DNA from: JAICYJ01 sp035473255
GTDB taxonomy: Bacteria > Actinomycetota > Thermoleophilia > Gaiellales > JAICJC01
Reading direction: 5' to 3'
Length of the DNA: 34,886 nt
NCBI GenBank assembly: GCA_035473255.1
Contig: DATIOK010000042.1
Location: 1-34,886, forward strand
Below, one piece after another: positions 16,483 through 23,771 of the stretch. How positions within the stretch are numbered: position 1 is the first letter of the stretch; each line of letters begins with the position of its first letter. Position numbers and translations under genes: made by a program. The notes below the pieces were generated by a model. That model was not told the DNA's origin and made no database searches. It worked only from the letters and a program-made list of their open reading frames with translations.

Positions 16483-16488
16483 TAGGCT
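16483..16488 (+). promoter_or_regulatory. Putative -10 box of the UspA-like gene (leaderless arrangement)
   Basis: TAGGCT ends 7 nt before the GTG at 16496, the distance expected if transcription starts at the start codon itself. No clear -35 is seen. Confidence 0.35.
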
Positions 16489-16495
16489 GGGGGCG

Positions 16496-16972
16496 GTGCT
16501 GCGAAAAGCGTCGCCCCCACCTGATGAATCGACGCTCGAGGTGCGCCGGTTGATGGTCGCATCCGAGGGCCGCGACATCCCCTATCCGGTGATCGTGCGG
16601 GCGCTCGAGTTGGCGCGCCCGCTCGATGCCGAGGTGTTCGTGATGTCGATCGCGCGGGTGTGGGGCACTAGCCTCGGCTTCCCCAACCCCGGCCTCAAGC
16701 CCACCAAGCACGAGTGGGACGAGCAGAAGCGGATCGTGAACGAGGCCGTCGACAAGTTCCAGAAGGCGGGGCACTCGGCGCACGGCCTGGTGCTGGCGAC
16801 GCGCAAGGGCTCGAAGCGGATCGTGAAGGAGGCCGAGCTGCGCGAGATGGACGCGATCGTGATGGGCGCTGACCACGACCGCGGCCTGATCGGCGACTTC
16901 GTCTGGGCGCACGAGCCCTATCGCGTGTCGCACCGGTCGCGGCGAATCCCCGTCTTCCTCGTGCAGGGGTAG
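16496..16972 (+). CDS. Universal stress protein A-like domain protein
   Basis: This 158-residue protein has a UspA-type alpha/beta fold: a first strand VRRLMVASEG near residue 20, a helix with VIVRALELARPLDAEVFVMSI, and the C-terminal signature AIVMGADHDRGLIGDFVWAHEPYRVSHRSRRIPVFLV. The last compares with the family pattern in which an IVMG strand is followed by a glycine-rich nucleotide loop and a final PV-x-V strand. It is not a perfect ATP-binding motif, so nucleotide binding is uncertain. The GTG at 16496 is chosen from the putative -10 just before it; a later in-frame ATG at 16553 would remove the first strand. It sits 33 nt after the permease, and USP domains often partner with transporters. 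Its stop codon overlaps the putative purD -10 box. Confidence 0.72.
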   Translation: MLRKASPPPDESTLEVRRLMVASEGRDIPYPVIVRALELARPLDAEVFVMSIARVWGTSLGFPNPGLKPTKHEWDEQKRIVNEAVDKFQKAGHSAHGLVLATRKGSKRIVKEAELREMDAIVMGADHDRGLIGDFVWAHEPYRVSHRSRRIPVFLVQG

Positions 16973-16975
16973 ACT
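16970..16975 (+). promoter_or_regulatory. Putative -10 box of purD
   Basis: TAGACT lies 11 nt before the purD ATG and overlaps the preceding TAG stop. The same hexamer occurs 10 nt before the purB start. No Shine-Dalgarno is seen between box and ATG, suggesting leaderless mRNA. Confidence 0.45.
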
Positions 16976-16986
16976 CGGCACGGCCC

Positions 16987-18255
16987 ATGCGAGTCCTACT
17001 GATCGGATCCGGCGGCCGTGAGCACGCACTGGCGTGGGGCCTCGCGCGCTCGCCTTCGCTGGGCGACCTGCACGCGGCGCCGGGGAACCCCGGCATCGCG
17101 GGCATCGCCACCTGCCACGACGTGCCGGTGAGCGATCTGGCGGCGCTCACCGAGCTGGCGCTGTCGATCAGGGCCGACCTGGTCGTGATCGGGCCTGAGG
17201 CGCCGTTGGTGGCGGGGCTGGCAGATCGGCTGGCCGATGCGGGGGTGCTCTGTTTCGGCCCGGTCGCCGCGGCCGCCCTGATCGAGGGCTCCAAGGCGTT
17301 CGCCAAGGAGGTGATGGCCGCCGCCGGCGTGCCCACCGCCGGCTTCTCGATCTGCGATACGCCCGCCGCCGCGCACCTGGCCATCGCAGAGGCCGACGGC
17401 GATGTCGTGATCAAGGCCGATGGCCTGGCAGCGGGCAAGGGCGTGTTCGTGTGCAGCTCGGTGGCCGAGGCCAACGACGCCGTCCGCGCGTGCCTGGTCG
17501 ACCGCCGCTTCGGCGCCGCCGGCGAGCGGGTGCTGATCGAGGAGCGGCTGGAGGGCGCCGAGGTGTCGATGCTGGCGCTGTGCGACGGCGAGACCGTGCT
17601 GCCGCTGGCACCGGCCCGTGACTACAAGCGCGCCCTCGATGGCGACCGCGGCCCCAACACCGGCGGCATGGGCTGCATCTCGCCGGTGCCGGGACTGGAT
17701 CCGTCCACCGTGGACGAGCTGGTGGCCACCGTGCACCGTCCCGTGATCGCCGAGCTGGCCCGTCGCGGCATCGTGTTCCGGGGCTGCCTGTACGCGGGCC
17801 TGATGCTGACCGACCACGGACCCAGCGTGCTCGAGTTCAACGCGCGCTGGGGCGACCCCGAGACGCAGGCGCTGGTGCCGCGGCTGGACGGCGACCTGCT
17901 GGACGCGCTGCGCCGCTGTGCCGAGGGGACGCTGCACCGCGCGTCGCTGGAGGTGTCCGGCCAGGCGTGCGCCTCGGTCGTGCTGGCCGCGGGCGGGTAC
18001 CCGGATGCGCCCGAGCAGGGCGCCGAGATCACCGGGGTCGAGCAGGCCGCGAGGCTGCCGGGCGCGACCGTGTTCCACGCGGGCACGGCCCTCGCGGGCG
18101 GCCGGCTGGTGGTCGCGGGCGGCCGTGTGCTGAACGTGTCCGCCGTGGGCGCCGACCTGGCCGATGCGCGCGACCGCGCCTACCGGGCGGCCGGGCTGAT
18201 CAGCTTCGAAGGCATGCAGCTGCGCACGGATGTCGGGGAGCCGGTGCGTGTCTGA
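16987..18255 (+). CDS. purD: Phosphoribosylamine--glycine ligase
   Basis: The 422-residue protein catalyses step two of de novo purine synthesis, joining glycine to phosphoribosylamine with ATP. It starts with the family signature LLIGSGGREHALAW, then shows an ATP-grasp domain: VVIKADGLAAGKGV near residues 139-152, LIEERLEGAEVSMLALCDG near 180, the highly conserved DGDRGPNTGGMGCISP near 218 and VLEFNARWGDPETQA near 280. Length agrees with bacterial PurD (about 420-430). The ATG at 16987 gives the exact family N-terminus. It heads the purine cluster and overlaps purE by 8 nt. No residue looks abnormal. Confidence 0.97.
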   Translation: MRVLLIGSGGREHALAWGLARSPSLGDLHAAPGNPGIAGIATCHDVPVSDLAALTELALSIRADLVVIGPEAPLVAGLADRLADAGVLCFGPVAAAALIEGSKAFAKEVMAAAGVPTAGFSICDTPAAAHLAIAEADGDVVIKADGLAAGKGVFVCSSVAEANDAVRACLVDRRFGAAGERVLIEERLEGAEVSMLALCDGETVLPLAPARDYKRALDGDRGPNTGGMGCISPVPGLDPSTVDELVATVHRPVIAELARRGIVFRGCLYAGLMLTDHGPSVLEFNARWGDPETQALVPRLDGDLLDALRRCAEGTLHRASLEVSGQACASVVLAAGGYPDAPEQGAEITGVEQAARLPGATVFHAGTALAGGRLVVAGGRVLNVSAVGADLADARDRAYRAAGLISFEGMQLRTDVGEPVRV

Positions 18256-18760
18256 GCAGCAGCCGGCAGTCCCCGCGCCGGTGCCGGAGGTGCACCCGGT
18301 CTGGGAGGAGCTCGAGGCGGACGGGCCGCAGGTCGGGATCGTGATCCCCGACGAGGCCGACCGAGAGCGGATCGAGGCCGCCTGCAACGAGCTGCTGGAG
18401 CGCGCCATCACGTTCGAGGTGCGGGTGCTGTCCGCGCACCGCAACCCGCGCGAGGTGGCGGAGTACGCATCCACCGCCATGCTGCGCGGTGTGCGCGTGG
18501 TGATCGCCGCCGCCGGCGGCGCCGCCGCGCTGCCCGGCGTGATCGCCAGCTACACGGAGCTGCCCGTGATCGGCGTGCCGATCGAGCGCGGTAACCTGGG
18601 TGGCATGGATGCGCTGATGTCGGTCGTGCAGATGCCCGACGGGGTGCCGGTCGCCTGCATGGCCATCAACGGCGCCCGCAACGCCGCCATCTACGCCGCC
18701 AAGATCCTTGCCCAGGGCGGAGCGGCGCCACCGCACGGCCGCTGGACGGCGACTGAGTAA
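18248..18760 (+). CDS. purE: N5-carboxyaminoimidazole ribonucleotide mutase-like protein with altered substrate loop
   Basis: This 170-residue protein matches PurE in most of its core: VRVLSAHRNP with His64, IAAAGGAAALPGVIAS, the LGGMDALMSVVQMPDGVPV segment and AINGARNAAIYAAKIL. At the N-terminal nucleotide loop, where PurE normally reads GS-x-SD followed by a hydrophobic residue, this protein has IPDEADRERI (34-38 PDEAD). Only the Asp is kept, and the Gly and Ser that contact the ribotide phosphate are absent. It may be a diverged functional mutase or a changed activity. GTG 18248 is supported by GGGGAG at 18235-18240; an ATG at 18230 would overlap purD more and lacks such a site. No purK is in the window. 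Confidence 0.85.
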   Translation: MSEQQPAVPAPVPEVHPVWEELEADGPQVGIVIPDEADRERIEAACNELLERAITFEVRVLSAHRNPREVAEYASTAMLRGVRVVIAAAGGAAALPGVIASYTELPVIGVPIERGNLGGMDALMSVVQMPDGVPVACMAINGARNAAIYAAKILAQGGAAPPHGRWTATE

Positions 18761-19179
18761 TGGAGCAGCGCTTCAGCCTGATCACGCTCGGCGTCGCCGA
18801 TCTCGCGCGTGCGCGGCGGTTCTACGAGGCGATGGGCTGGCACAGCGACACCGACCCCGAGCTGGGTGTCGTGTTCTTCCAATGCCCGGGCACGGTGCTG
18901 GCGCTGTGGGGCCGGGACGAGCTGGCCGCCGACAGCGGCGTCGTCGACGGCGGCGGCTGGGGAGGGTGCACGCCGGCCCAGAACGTGCGCTCACCGGAAG
19001 AGGTGGACGAGGTGATCGAGCAGGCGCGGGCAGCCGGCGCCACGATCGCGCGATCGGGTGCGCCCACCTTCTGGGGCGGCTACTCCGGTGTCTTCATCGA
19101 TCCCGACGGCCATCCCTGGGAGATCGCGCACAACCCGCACTGGCAGCTGGCGGACGATGGGTCGGTGTTGCTGCCGTAG
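18760..19179 (+). CDS. VOC superfamily (glyoxalase/bleomycin-resistance-like) protein
   Basis: This 139-residue protein has the paired beta-alpha-beta-beta-beta modules of the vicinal-oxygen-chelate fold. The first module has VADLARARRFYEAMGW near residues 13-28, and the second ends with YSGVFIDPDGHPWEIAHNPHW near 110-130, carrying the usual glutamate metal ligand. The first-module metal ligand position reads ITLGVADL rather than a clear His, so metal binding is uncertain. ATG 18760 shares its first base with the purE stop, indicating translational coupling inside the purine operon. No purine step is known to need such a protein; a protective or regulatory role is possible. Substrate unknown. 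Confidence 0.8.
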   Translation: MEQRFSLITLGVADLARARRFYEAMGWHSDTDPELGVVFFQCPGTVLALWGRDELAADSGVVDGGGWGGCTPAQNVRSPEEVDEVIEQARAAGATIARSGAPTFWGGYSGVFIDPDGHPWEIAHNPHWQLADDGSVLLP

Positions 19180-19196
19180 CGCTCCGGGCCGGTTGG

Positions 19197-19202
19197 TAGA
19201 CT
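19197..19202 (+). promoter_or_regulatory. Putative -10 box of purB
   Basis: TAGACT lies 10 nt before the TTG start of purB, repeating the arrangement before purD. No ribosome-binding site lies in between, fitting a leaderless transcript. There is no clear -35. Confidence 0.4.
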
Positions 19203-19212
19203 CCAAATTGCC

Positions 19213-20526
19213 TTGATCAAGCGCTATACCCGCCCCGCGATGGGCGCCGTCTGGTCGGACGAGCGCAAGTTCCAGCGGTGGCTGGACGTCGAGATCGCAG
19301 CCATGGAGGCGTGGGTTGAGGCCGGAGTCGTCCCCCCCGAGGCCGTCACCGCCGTGCGGGCGTCGGCGCGCGTGGACGTGCCGCGCATCCTCGAGATCGA
19401 GCGGCGCACGCACCACGACGTGCTGGCCTTCACGGAGTCGGTGGCCGAGCAGGTGGGCGAGCAGGCGCGCTGGTTCCATTACGGCCTGACCTCGTCGGAT
19501 GTCGTCGACACGGCACTGGCGCTGCAGTTGCGCGACGCCGGCGAGCTGCTGCTGGCCGGCCTGGCGGCGGCCGAGCGGGCCCTGCTCGTGCGCTCCGAGG
19601 AGTTCCGCCACACGCCCATGATCGGCCGCACCCACGGCGTCCACGCCGAGCCCACCACCTTCGGCCTGGTGCTGCTGGGCTTCGCCATGGAGCTGCGTCG
19701 CCAGCGGCGGCGGCTGGCCGAGTCGTTCGCGGGCGTCGCCGTCGGCAAGCTGTCCGGCGCCGTCGGCACCTACGCGAACTCGGATCCGCGGATCGAGGCG
19801 TTCGCGCTCGCCCGGCTGGAGCTCGAGGCCGAGGAGGTGGCCACGCAGGTGATCCCGCGCGACCGTCACGCCCGGCTGCTGTCCGCTCTGGCCGAGGCCG
19901 GATCGTCGCTCGACCGCTTCGCGACCGAGATCCGCCACCTCCAGCGCACAGAGGTGCGCGAAGCGTTCGAGCCGTTCGCCAGCGGCCAGAAGGGCTCATC
20001 GGCGATGCCGCACAAGCAGAATCCGATCGTGTGCGAGCGCGTGTCCGGGCTGGCCCGCGTGCTGCGCGGCAATGCCGTTGTCGGCCTTGAGAACGTGGTG
20101 CTCTGGCACGAGCGCGACATCTCGCACTCCTCCGCCGAGCGGGTGGTGCTGCCCGACTCCACGATCGCGCTCGACTACATGCTCGATCGTGTCGTCTGGC
20201 TGGCCGAGGGCCTGTCGGTCGACCCGGAGCGGATGCTGCGGAACCTCGAGGCCTCGCACGGCCTGGTGTTCTCAGGGCGGGCGCTGCTGGCGCTGGTCGA
20301 GGCGGGAGCCTCGCGCGAGGCGGCCTACGAGATCGTGCAGCGAAACGCGCTCCGAGCCTGGGACGAGGAGACCTCGTTCCGGGGGCTGCTGGAGGCCGAT
20401 CCCGACGCAATGGCGCTGATGAACGCGGCCGCACTCGACCGGGTGTTCGACCCGGAGAGCTTCCTGCGCCACGTCGACGCGATCTTCGACCGCACGCTCG
20501 ACGCGCTGGAGGTGGAGCATGTCTGA
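19213..20526 (+). CDS. purB: Adenylosuccinate lyase
   Basis: The 437-residue fumarase/aspartase-superfamily enzyme removes fumarate from SAICAR and adenylosuccinate. Conserved pieces are IKRYTRPAMGAVWS at the N-terminus, RRTHHDVLAF near 61 and TSSDVVDTAL near 96. MIGRTHGVHAEPTTFGL near 136 holds the catalytic histidine region, and SGQKGSSAMPHKQNPI near 257 is the flexible signature loop with the catalytic serine. WHERDISHSSAERVVLPD near 298 follows. The TTG at 19213 gives the standard family start (MIKRYTRP) and is the best choice; no ATG lies near. It overlaps purC by 8 nt. The TTG start may limit translation relative to neighbours. Confidence 0.96.
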   Translation: MIKRYTRPAMGAVWSDERKFQRWLDVEIAAMEAWVEAGVVPPEAVTAVRASARVDVPRILEIERRTHHDVLAFTESVAEQVGEQARWFHYGLTSSDVVDTALALQLRDAGELLLAGLAAAERALLVRSEEFRHTPMIGRTHGVHAEPTTFGLVLLGFAMELRRQRRRLAESFAGVAVGKLSGAVGTYANSDPRIEAFALARLELEAEEVATQVIPRDRHARLLSALAEAGSSLDRFATEIRHLQRTEVREAFEPFASGQKGSSAMPHKQNPIVCERVSGLARVLRGNAVVGLENVVLWHERDISHSSAERVVLPDSTIALDYMLDRVVWLAEGLSVDPERMLRNLEASHGLVFSGRALLALVEAGASREAAYEIVQRNALRAWDEETSFRGLLEADPDAMALMNAAALDRVFDPESFLRHVDAIFDRTLDALEVEHV

Positions 20527-21427
20527 CGCGCTGGCCGGCCTGCACGAGGCGTCCGGCAAGGTGCGCGAGATCTACAGCTTCGGCGACACCCTGCTGATGG
20601 TCACCTCCGACCGGATCAGCGCGTTCGACGTGATCATGCCGACCGCCATCCCCGACAAGGGCCGGGTGCTGACGGGGCTCTCGAAGTTCTGGTTCGACCG
20701 CACCGCCAATCTGGTGCCGAACCACCTGATCTCGATCGACCGCTCGGACTTCCCGGCGGAGGCGGCCGGCGAGCCCGATCTGGCCGGCCGCTCGATGCTG
20801 GTGCGGCGCCTGCGGATGCTGCCGATCGAGTGCGTGGTGCGGGGCTACCTGGCGGGGTCGAGCTGGAAGGACTACCAGGCCAGCGGCGAGATCTGCGGGC
20901 ACCGTCTGCCGCCCGGGCTGCGCCAGTCGGCCCGGCTGCCGCGGCCGATCTTCACGCCCGCCACCAAGGCCGAGAGCGGCCATGATCTCAACATCGACGC
21001 CGCCGCCGCCCGCCGCCTGGTGGGCGACGATGAGCTGTTCGACCGAGTCGAGCAGCTGTCGATCGACATCTACCAGCACGCCGCCGTTCACGCGCTGGAG
21101 CGGGGGCTGATCATCGCCGACACGAAGCTCGAGTTCGGCGTCGACGCCGGCGGAGAGCTGGTGCTGGGCGACGAGGTGCTGACGCCCGACTCCTCCCGCT
21201 TCTGGCCGGCCGACGACTACGAGCCCGGCCGCGCTCAGGCCGCGTTCGACAAGCAGTTCCTGCGCGATTGGCTGGACGGCCTGGACTGGGACAAGCAGGC
21301 ACCCGGGCCGGAGCTGCCCGGCGAGATCGTCGCCGGCACCCGCGCGCGCTACGTGGACGCCTACGAGCGCCTCACCGGAGAGCCCTTCAGCGACTACCTA
21401 CGACGAAACGGAGTGCCGCCGCCATGA
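20519..21427 (+). CDS. purC: Phosphoribosylaminoimidazole-succinocarboxamide synthase
   Basis: This 302-residue enzyme joins CAIR and aspartate with ATP to give SAICAR. It shows GKVREIYSFGDTLLMVTSDRISAFD in the N-terminal ATP lobe, VPNHLISIDR, VVRGYLAGSSWKDYQ near 105, FTPATKAESGHDLNI near 145 and IIADTKLEFGVD near 197. The C-terminal VLTPDSSRFWPADDYEPG matches the family. The length fits the longer form of the enzyme (about 290-305) rather than the short E. coli form (about 237). ATG 20519 lies inside the purB 3' end with an AGGTGGAG-like site just upstream, and the stop forms an ATGA overlap with purS. Confidence 0.97.
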   Translation: MSDALAGLHEASGKVREIYSFGDTLLMVTSDRISAFDVIMPTAIPDKGRVLTGLSKFWFDRTANLVPNHLISIDRSDFPAEAAGEPDLAGRSMLVRRLRMLPIECVVRGYLAGSSWKDYQASGEICGHRLPPGLRQSARLPRPIFTPATKAESGHDLNIDAAAARRLVGDDELFDRVEQLSIDIYQHAAVHALERGLIIADTKLEFGVDAGGELVLGDEVLTPDSSRFWPADDYEPGRAQAAFDKQFLRDWLDGLDWDKQAPGPELPGEIVAGTRARYVDAYERLTGEPFSDYLRRNGVPPP

Positions 21428-21663
21428 AAGTGACCGTGCTCGTCCGTCCCCGCGACGGCATCCTCGATCCCCAGGGCGACGCCGTTCGCCGCTCGCTGGC
21501 CGGCCTCGGGTATCCGGCAGCCGGCGTCCGCGCCGGCAAGGTGTTCGACCTCGACGTGGATGCCGACGACGCCGAGGGCGCGCGGCGGATCGCTGACGAG
21601 ATCGCCGGCAAGGTGCTGTCGAACCCGCTGATCGAGCAGTACCAGGTCGAGGTGGCGGGATGA
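21424..21663 (+). CDS. purS: Phosphoribosylformylglycinamidine synthase subunit PurS
   Basis: This 79-residue protein is the small structural subunit that dimerises and bridges PurQ and PurL in the three-part FGAM synthase. It has the family pattern: an N-terminal strand KVTVLVRPRDGILDPQGDAV, the LAGLGYPAAGVRAGKVFDL segment and a C-terminal EIAGKVLSNPLIEQYQVEV. ATG 21424 forms an ATGA overlap with the purC stop, and the gene ends in an ATGA overlap with purQ. An upstream in-frame start at 21268 would be antisense-like sequence within purC and is rejected. Confidence 0.95.
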   Translation: MKVTVLVRPRDGILDPQGDAVRRSLAGLGYPAAGVRAGKVFDLDVDADDAEGARRIADEIAGKVLSNPLIEQYQVEVAG

Positions 21664-22331
21664 GGGTGGGTGTGGTCAGCTACCCAGGGGCCTGCGATGA
21701 CCGCGATGCCATGCACGCGGTCGCGCTGATGGGCGTGGAGCCGGTGCGTCTCTGGCACGCCGATCCCGACCTGGGCGGCGTGGAGGCCGTGATCATTCCC
21801 GGCGGGTTCAGCTACGGCGACTACCTGCGGCCCGGCGCACTTGCAGCGCTGTCGCCGGTGATGCAGGGCGTGCGCGCCCACGCCGCCGCCGGCCGGCCGG
21901 TGCTGGGCATCTGCAACGGCTTCCAGGTGCTGACCGAGGCCGGCCTGGTGCCGGGCGTGCTGCGGCCGAACGCCAGCCTCAAGTTCCGGTGCCACGACGT
22001 GGCGCTCGCGGTCGAGCGCGAGTCGGCCTGGCTGCCGGGCTGCTCCGAGGGCGACCAGCTGACGATCCCGATGAAGCACCACGACGGCTGCTGGTTCGCC
22101 GACGCGGCGCAAGTGGCGGAGCTCGAGGCCCGCGGCCAGGTGCTGCTGCGCTACCGCGACAACCCCAACGGCTCGGTCGGCTCGGTGGCCTGCGTGACCA
22201 ACGCCGAGGGCAACGTCGCGGCGCTGATGCCGCACCCCGAGCACGCGGTCGAGCAGCTGGTGGGGTCGACCGACGGCCGCGTGTTGCTGCAGGGGCTACT
22301 CGACCTGGCCGGCGTCGCCGCGCCGGCCTGA
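21660..22331 (+). CDS. purQ: Phosphoribosylformylglycinamidine synthase subunit PurQ (glutaminase)
   Basis: The 223-residue class I glutamine amidotransferase supplies ammonia to PurL. The catalytic Cys85 sits in PVLGICNGFQVL, and His192 and Glu194 in MPHPEHAVEQ complete the triad. IIPGGFSYGDYLRPGA at 45-60 is the conserved PurQ segment. The N-terminus VGVVSYPGACDDRDA differs slightly from the usual PGSNCD pattern but keeps the family shape. It begins in an ATGA overlap with purS. Its last 36 nt overlap the 3' end of a convergent minus-strand membrane-protein gene, which is unusual in an otherwise co-directional purine cluster. Confidence 0.96.
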   Translation: MRVGVVSYPGACDDRDAMHAVALMGVEPVRLWHADPDLGGVEAVIIPGGFSYGDYLRPGALAALSPVMQGVRAHAAAGRPVLGICNGFQVLTEAGLVPGVLRPNASLKFRCHDVALAVERESAWLPGCSEGDQLTIPMKHHDGCWFADAAQVAELEARGQVLLRYRDNPNGSVGSVACVTNAEGNVAALMPHPEHAVEQLVGSTDGRVLLQGLLDLAGVAAPA

Positions 22332-23420
22332 TCGGCTCTCGAGCGCGAACCCGGCTGCCAGCACGGCCGCCAGCAGCGTCTCCTGCGCCACGTTCGACAC
22401 GAACATGCCTGCCGGAACCGTTGCGAGGGCGGCGACGGCGATGGCCAGCCGTCCGCGGCTGATCGCGATCCCCATGTAGGCCCGCGAGACCTGGTCGGCG
22501 ACCAGGAACAGGGCGGCGCCACCGCCCAGGTAGAGCGCGCGCACATTGTCCGTCGAGCTGTTGGGATGCGCGATCGCGTGGTGCAGCCCGGCAGCCACCG
22601 CCACCACCGCGCCCAGGAGCGCCGCAAACGCCAGGCCAAACGGGCGTACTCCCACCAGGTAGCGGCCGTCCGCGACCGCCCGGACGAAGGCTGCCACGCG
22701 CAGCTCGTCGTCGTGGTCGCCGAAGTACGCCCACCACAGACCGGCGCTGATCGCCATCCCCAGCGCCACGGTGCTGATCGTGCCGGCGTCGATGCTGTGA
22801 GCGCTTGCGCCGATCGCGATCGCGACCACCGACTCGCCGATCGCCACCAGCACCACGAGCGCGTGGCGCTCCACCATGTGCTTGGCGCTGAGCAGGTGGC
22901 TCTGGTCCGCGATCAGGTACGGCGACGCCCAGACAGCGGCTGCCGACAGCGCCCACAGCGCGTACTGCCAGCCTCCGCCCAGCGCCCCGCCGGCAATGAT
23001 GGCCAGCGCGAACGCCACGTTGATCGGGAAGAACCCGCGGTAGATCGTGGACAGCCGCACCTGCGCCGAGACCGTGAACAGTCCGCCGTGGACGATCACG
23101 ACCAACAGGTAGGCGAGCCCGAACCCCAGCCCCTCGCCCTCGAAGGCGCGGGGGATCGCGAGCGCCAGCACCAGGTAGCTGATCATCCCTGCCACCATCG
23201 CCAGCCGCCGAGCGGTGCGGTCGGGCGGCACCAGGTTCGTGAGCCATGCGTAGCCGCCGTACATCCACCACACGATCACAAGCATCAGCGCCGCCTGTAC
23301 GACGCCGGTTGCCGACGGCCGGTGCTCGAGTACGGTCGTGAACTGCGTGATCGTGACCACGAAGACGAGGTCGAAGAACAGCTCCAGGCGCGAGACCTCG
23401 GTGACCGGTGCGACGCTCAC
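22296..23420 (-). CDS. LtrA (low temperature requirement A) family membrane protein
   Basis: The 374-residue polytopic membrane protein starts VSRLELFFDLVFVVTITQF, the family hallmark, followed by WWMYGGYAWLTNL near 52-64 and GESVVAIAIG near 195. About nine or ten hydrophobic segments cover most of its length. The ends are short and charged. GTG at 23420 forms a GTGA overlap with the preceding minus-strand gene, so the two are co-transcribed. The family was named from Listeria, where loss affected cold growth; its molecular activity is unknown. It interrupts the purine cluster between purQ and purL on the opposite strand and runs 36 nt into purQ. Confidence 0.88.
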   Translation of the reverse strand: MSVAPVTEVSRLELFFDLVFVVTITQFTTVLEHRPSATGVVQAALMLVIVWWMYGGYAWLTNLVPPDRTARRLAMVAGMISYLVLALAIPRAFEGEGLGFGLAYLLVVIVHGGLFTVSAQVRLSTIYRGFFPINVAFALAIIAGGALGGGWQYALWALSAAAVWASPYLIADQSHLLSAKHMVERHALVVLVAIGESVVAIAIGASAHSIDAGTISTVALGMAISAGLWWAYFGDHDDELRVAAFVRAVADGRYLVGVRPFGLAFAALLGAVVAVAAGLHHAIAHPNSSTDNVRALYLGGGAALFLVADQVSRAYMGIAISRGRLAIAVAALATVPAGMFVSNVAQETLLAAVLAAGFALESRSGRRGDAGQVE

Positions 23421-23719
23421 GGCCCCTCGGGCCGTGCGGCCAGCGCGCCCAGCGCGGCCACCGCGCCCAGCAGCACCAGCGGCGGGAACGACCAGGTGAG
23501 GTCATAGAGACCGGACACCGCGGCCGCGGTCGTGGACACGCCGAACGCGATCCGGCCGGGGTCGCGCGCAGACAGGGCCGGAACAGCCGCGACCAGCATC
23601 GCCAGCGCAGTGCCGGCCGCCGCGATCGACAGCTGACCGCAGTGGGTGAAGCCGCCGTGCCAGAGCGCGACCCCGAAGGCGGGAGCGATGACCACCACGA
23701 TGAGTGACCACCAAGGCAC
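23417..23719 (-). CDS. Small three- or four-helix membrane protein of unknown function
   Basis: From GTG 23719 the product has 100 residues with hydrophobic segments near 3-20, 30-48 and 60-98, and no motif I recognise. A longer frame is open up to an ATG at 23779 (120 residues), and further, but these would overlap the divergent His-rich gene and leave no room for its promoter. The longer version adds a charged Lys/Pro/His stretch before the first membrane segment. The GTG choice is therefore tentative. It ends in a GTGA overlap with the LtrA-family gene, which suggests that the two proteins act together in the membrane. Confidence 0.6.
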   Translation of the reverse strand: MPWWSLIVVVIAPAFGVALWHGGFTHCGQLSIAAAGTALAMLVAAVPALSARDPGRIAFGVSTTAAAVSGLYDLTWSFPPLVLLGAVAALGALAARPEGP

Positions 23720-23771
23720 CTGCGGATGCCGATGAGATGTCTGTCCGCTCTGTGTCTTTGGGGGTCTCTTT

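Noticed and set aside
18230..18247. ATG start for purE at 18230
   Set aside because: GTG 18248 has a GGGGAG site at the proper distance; the ATG lacks one and would enlarge the overlap with purD.
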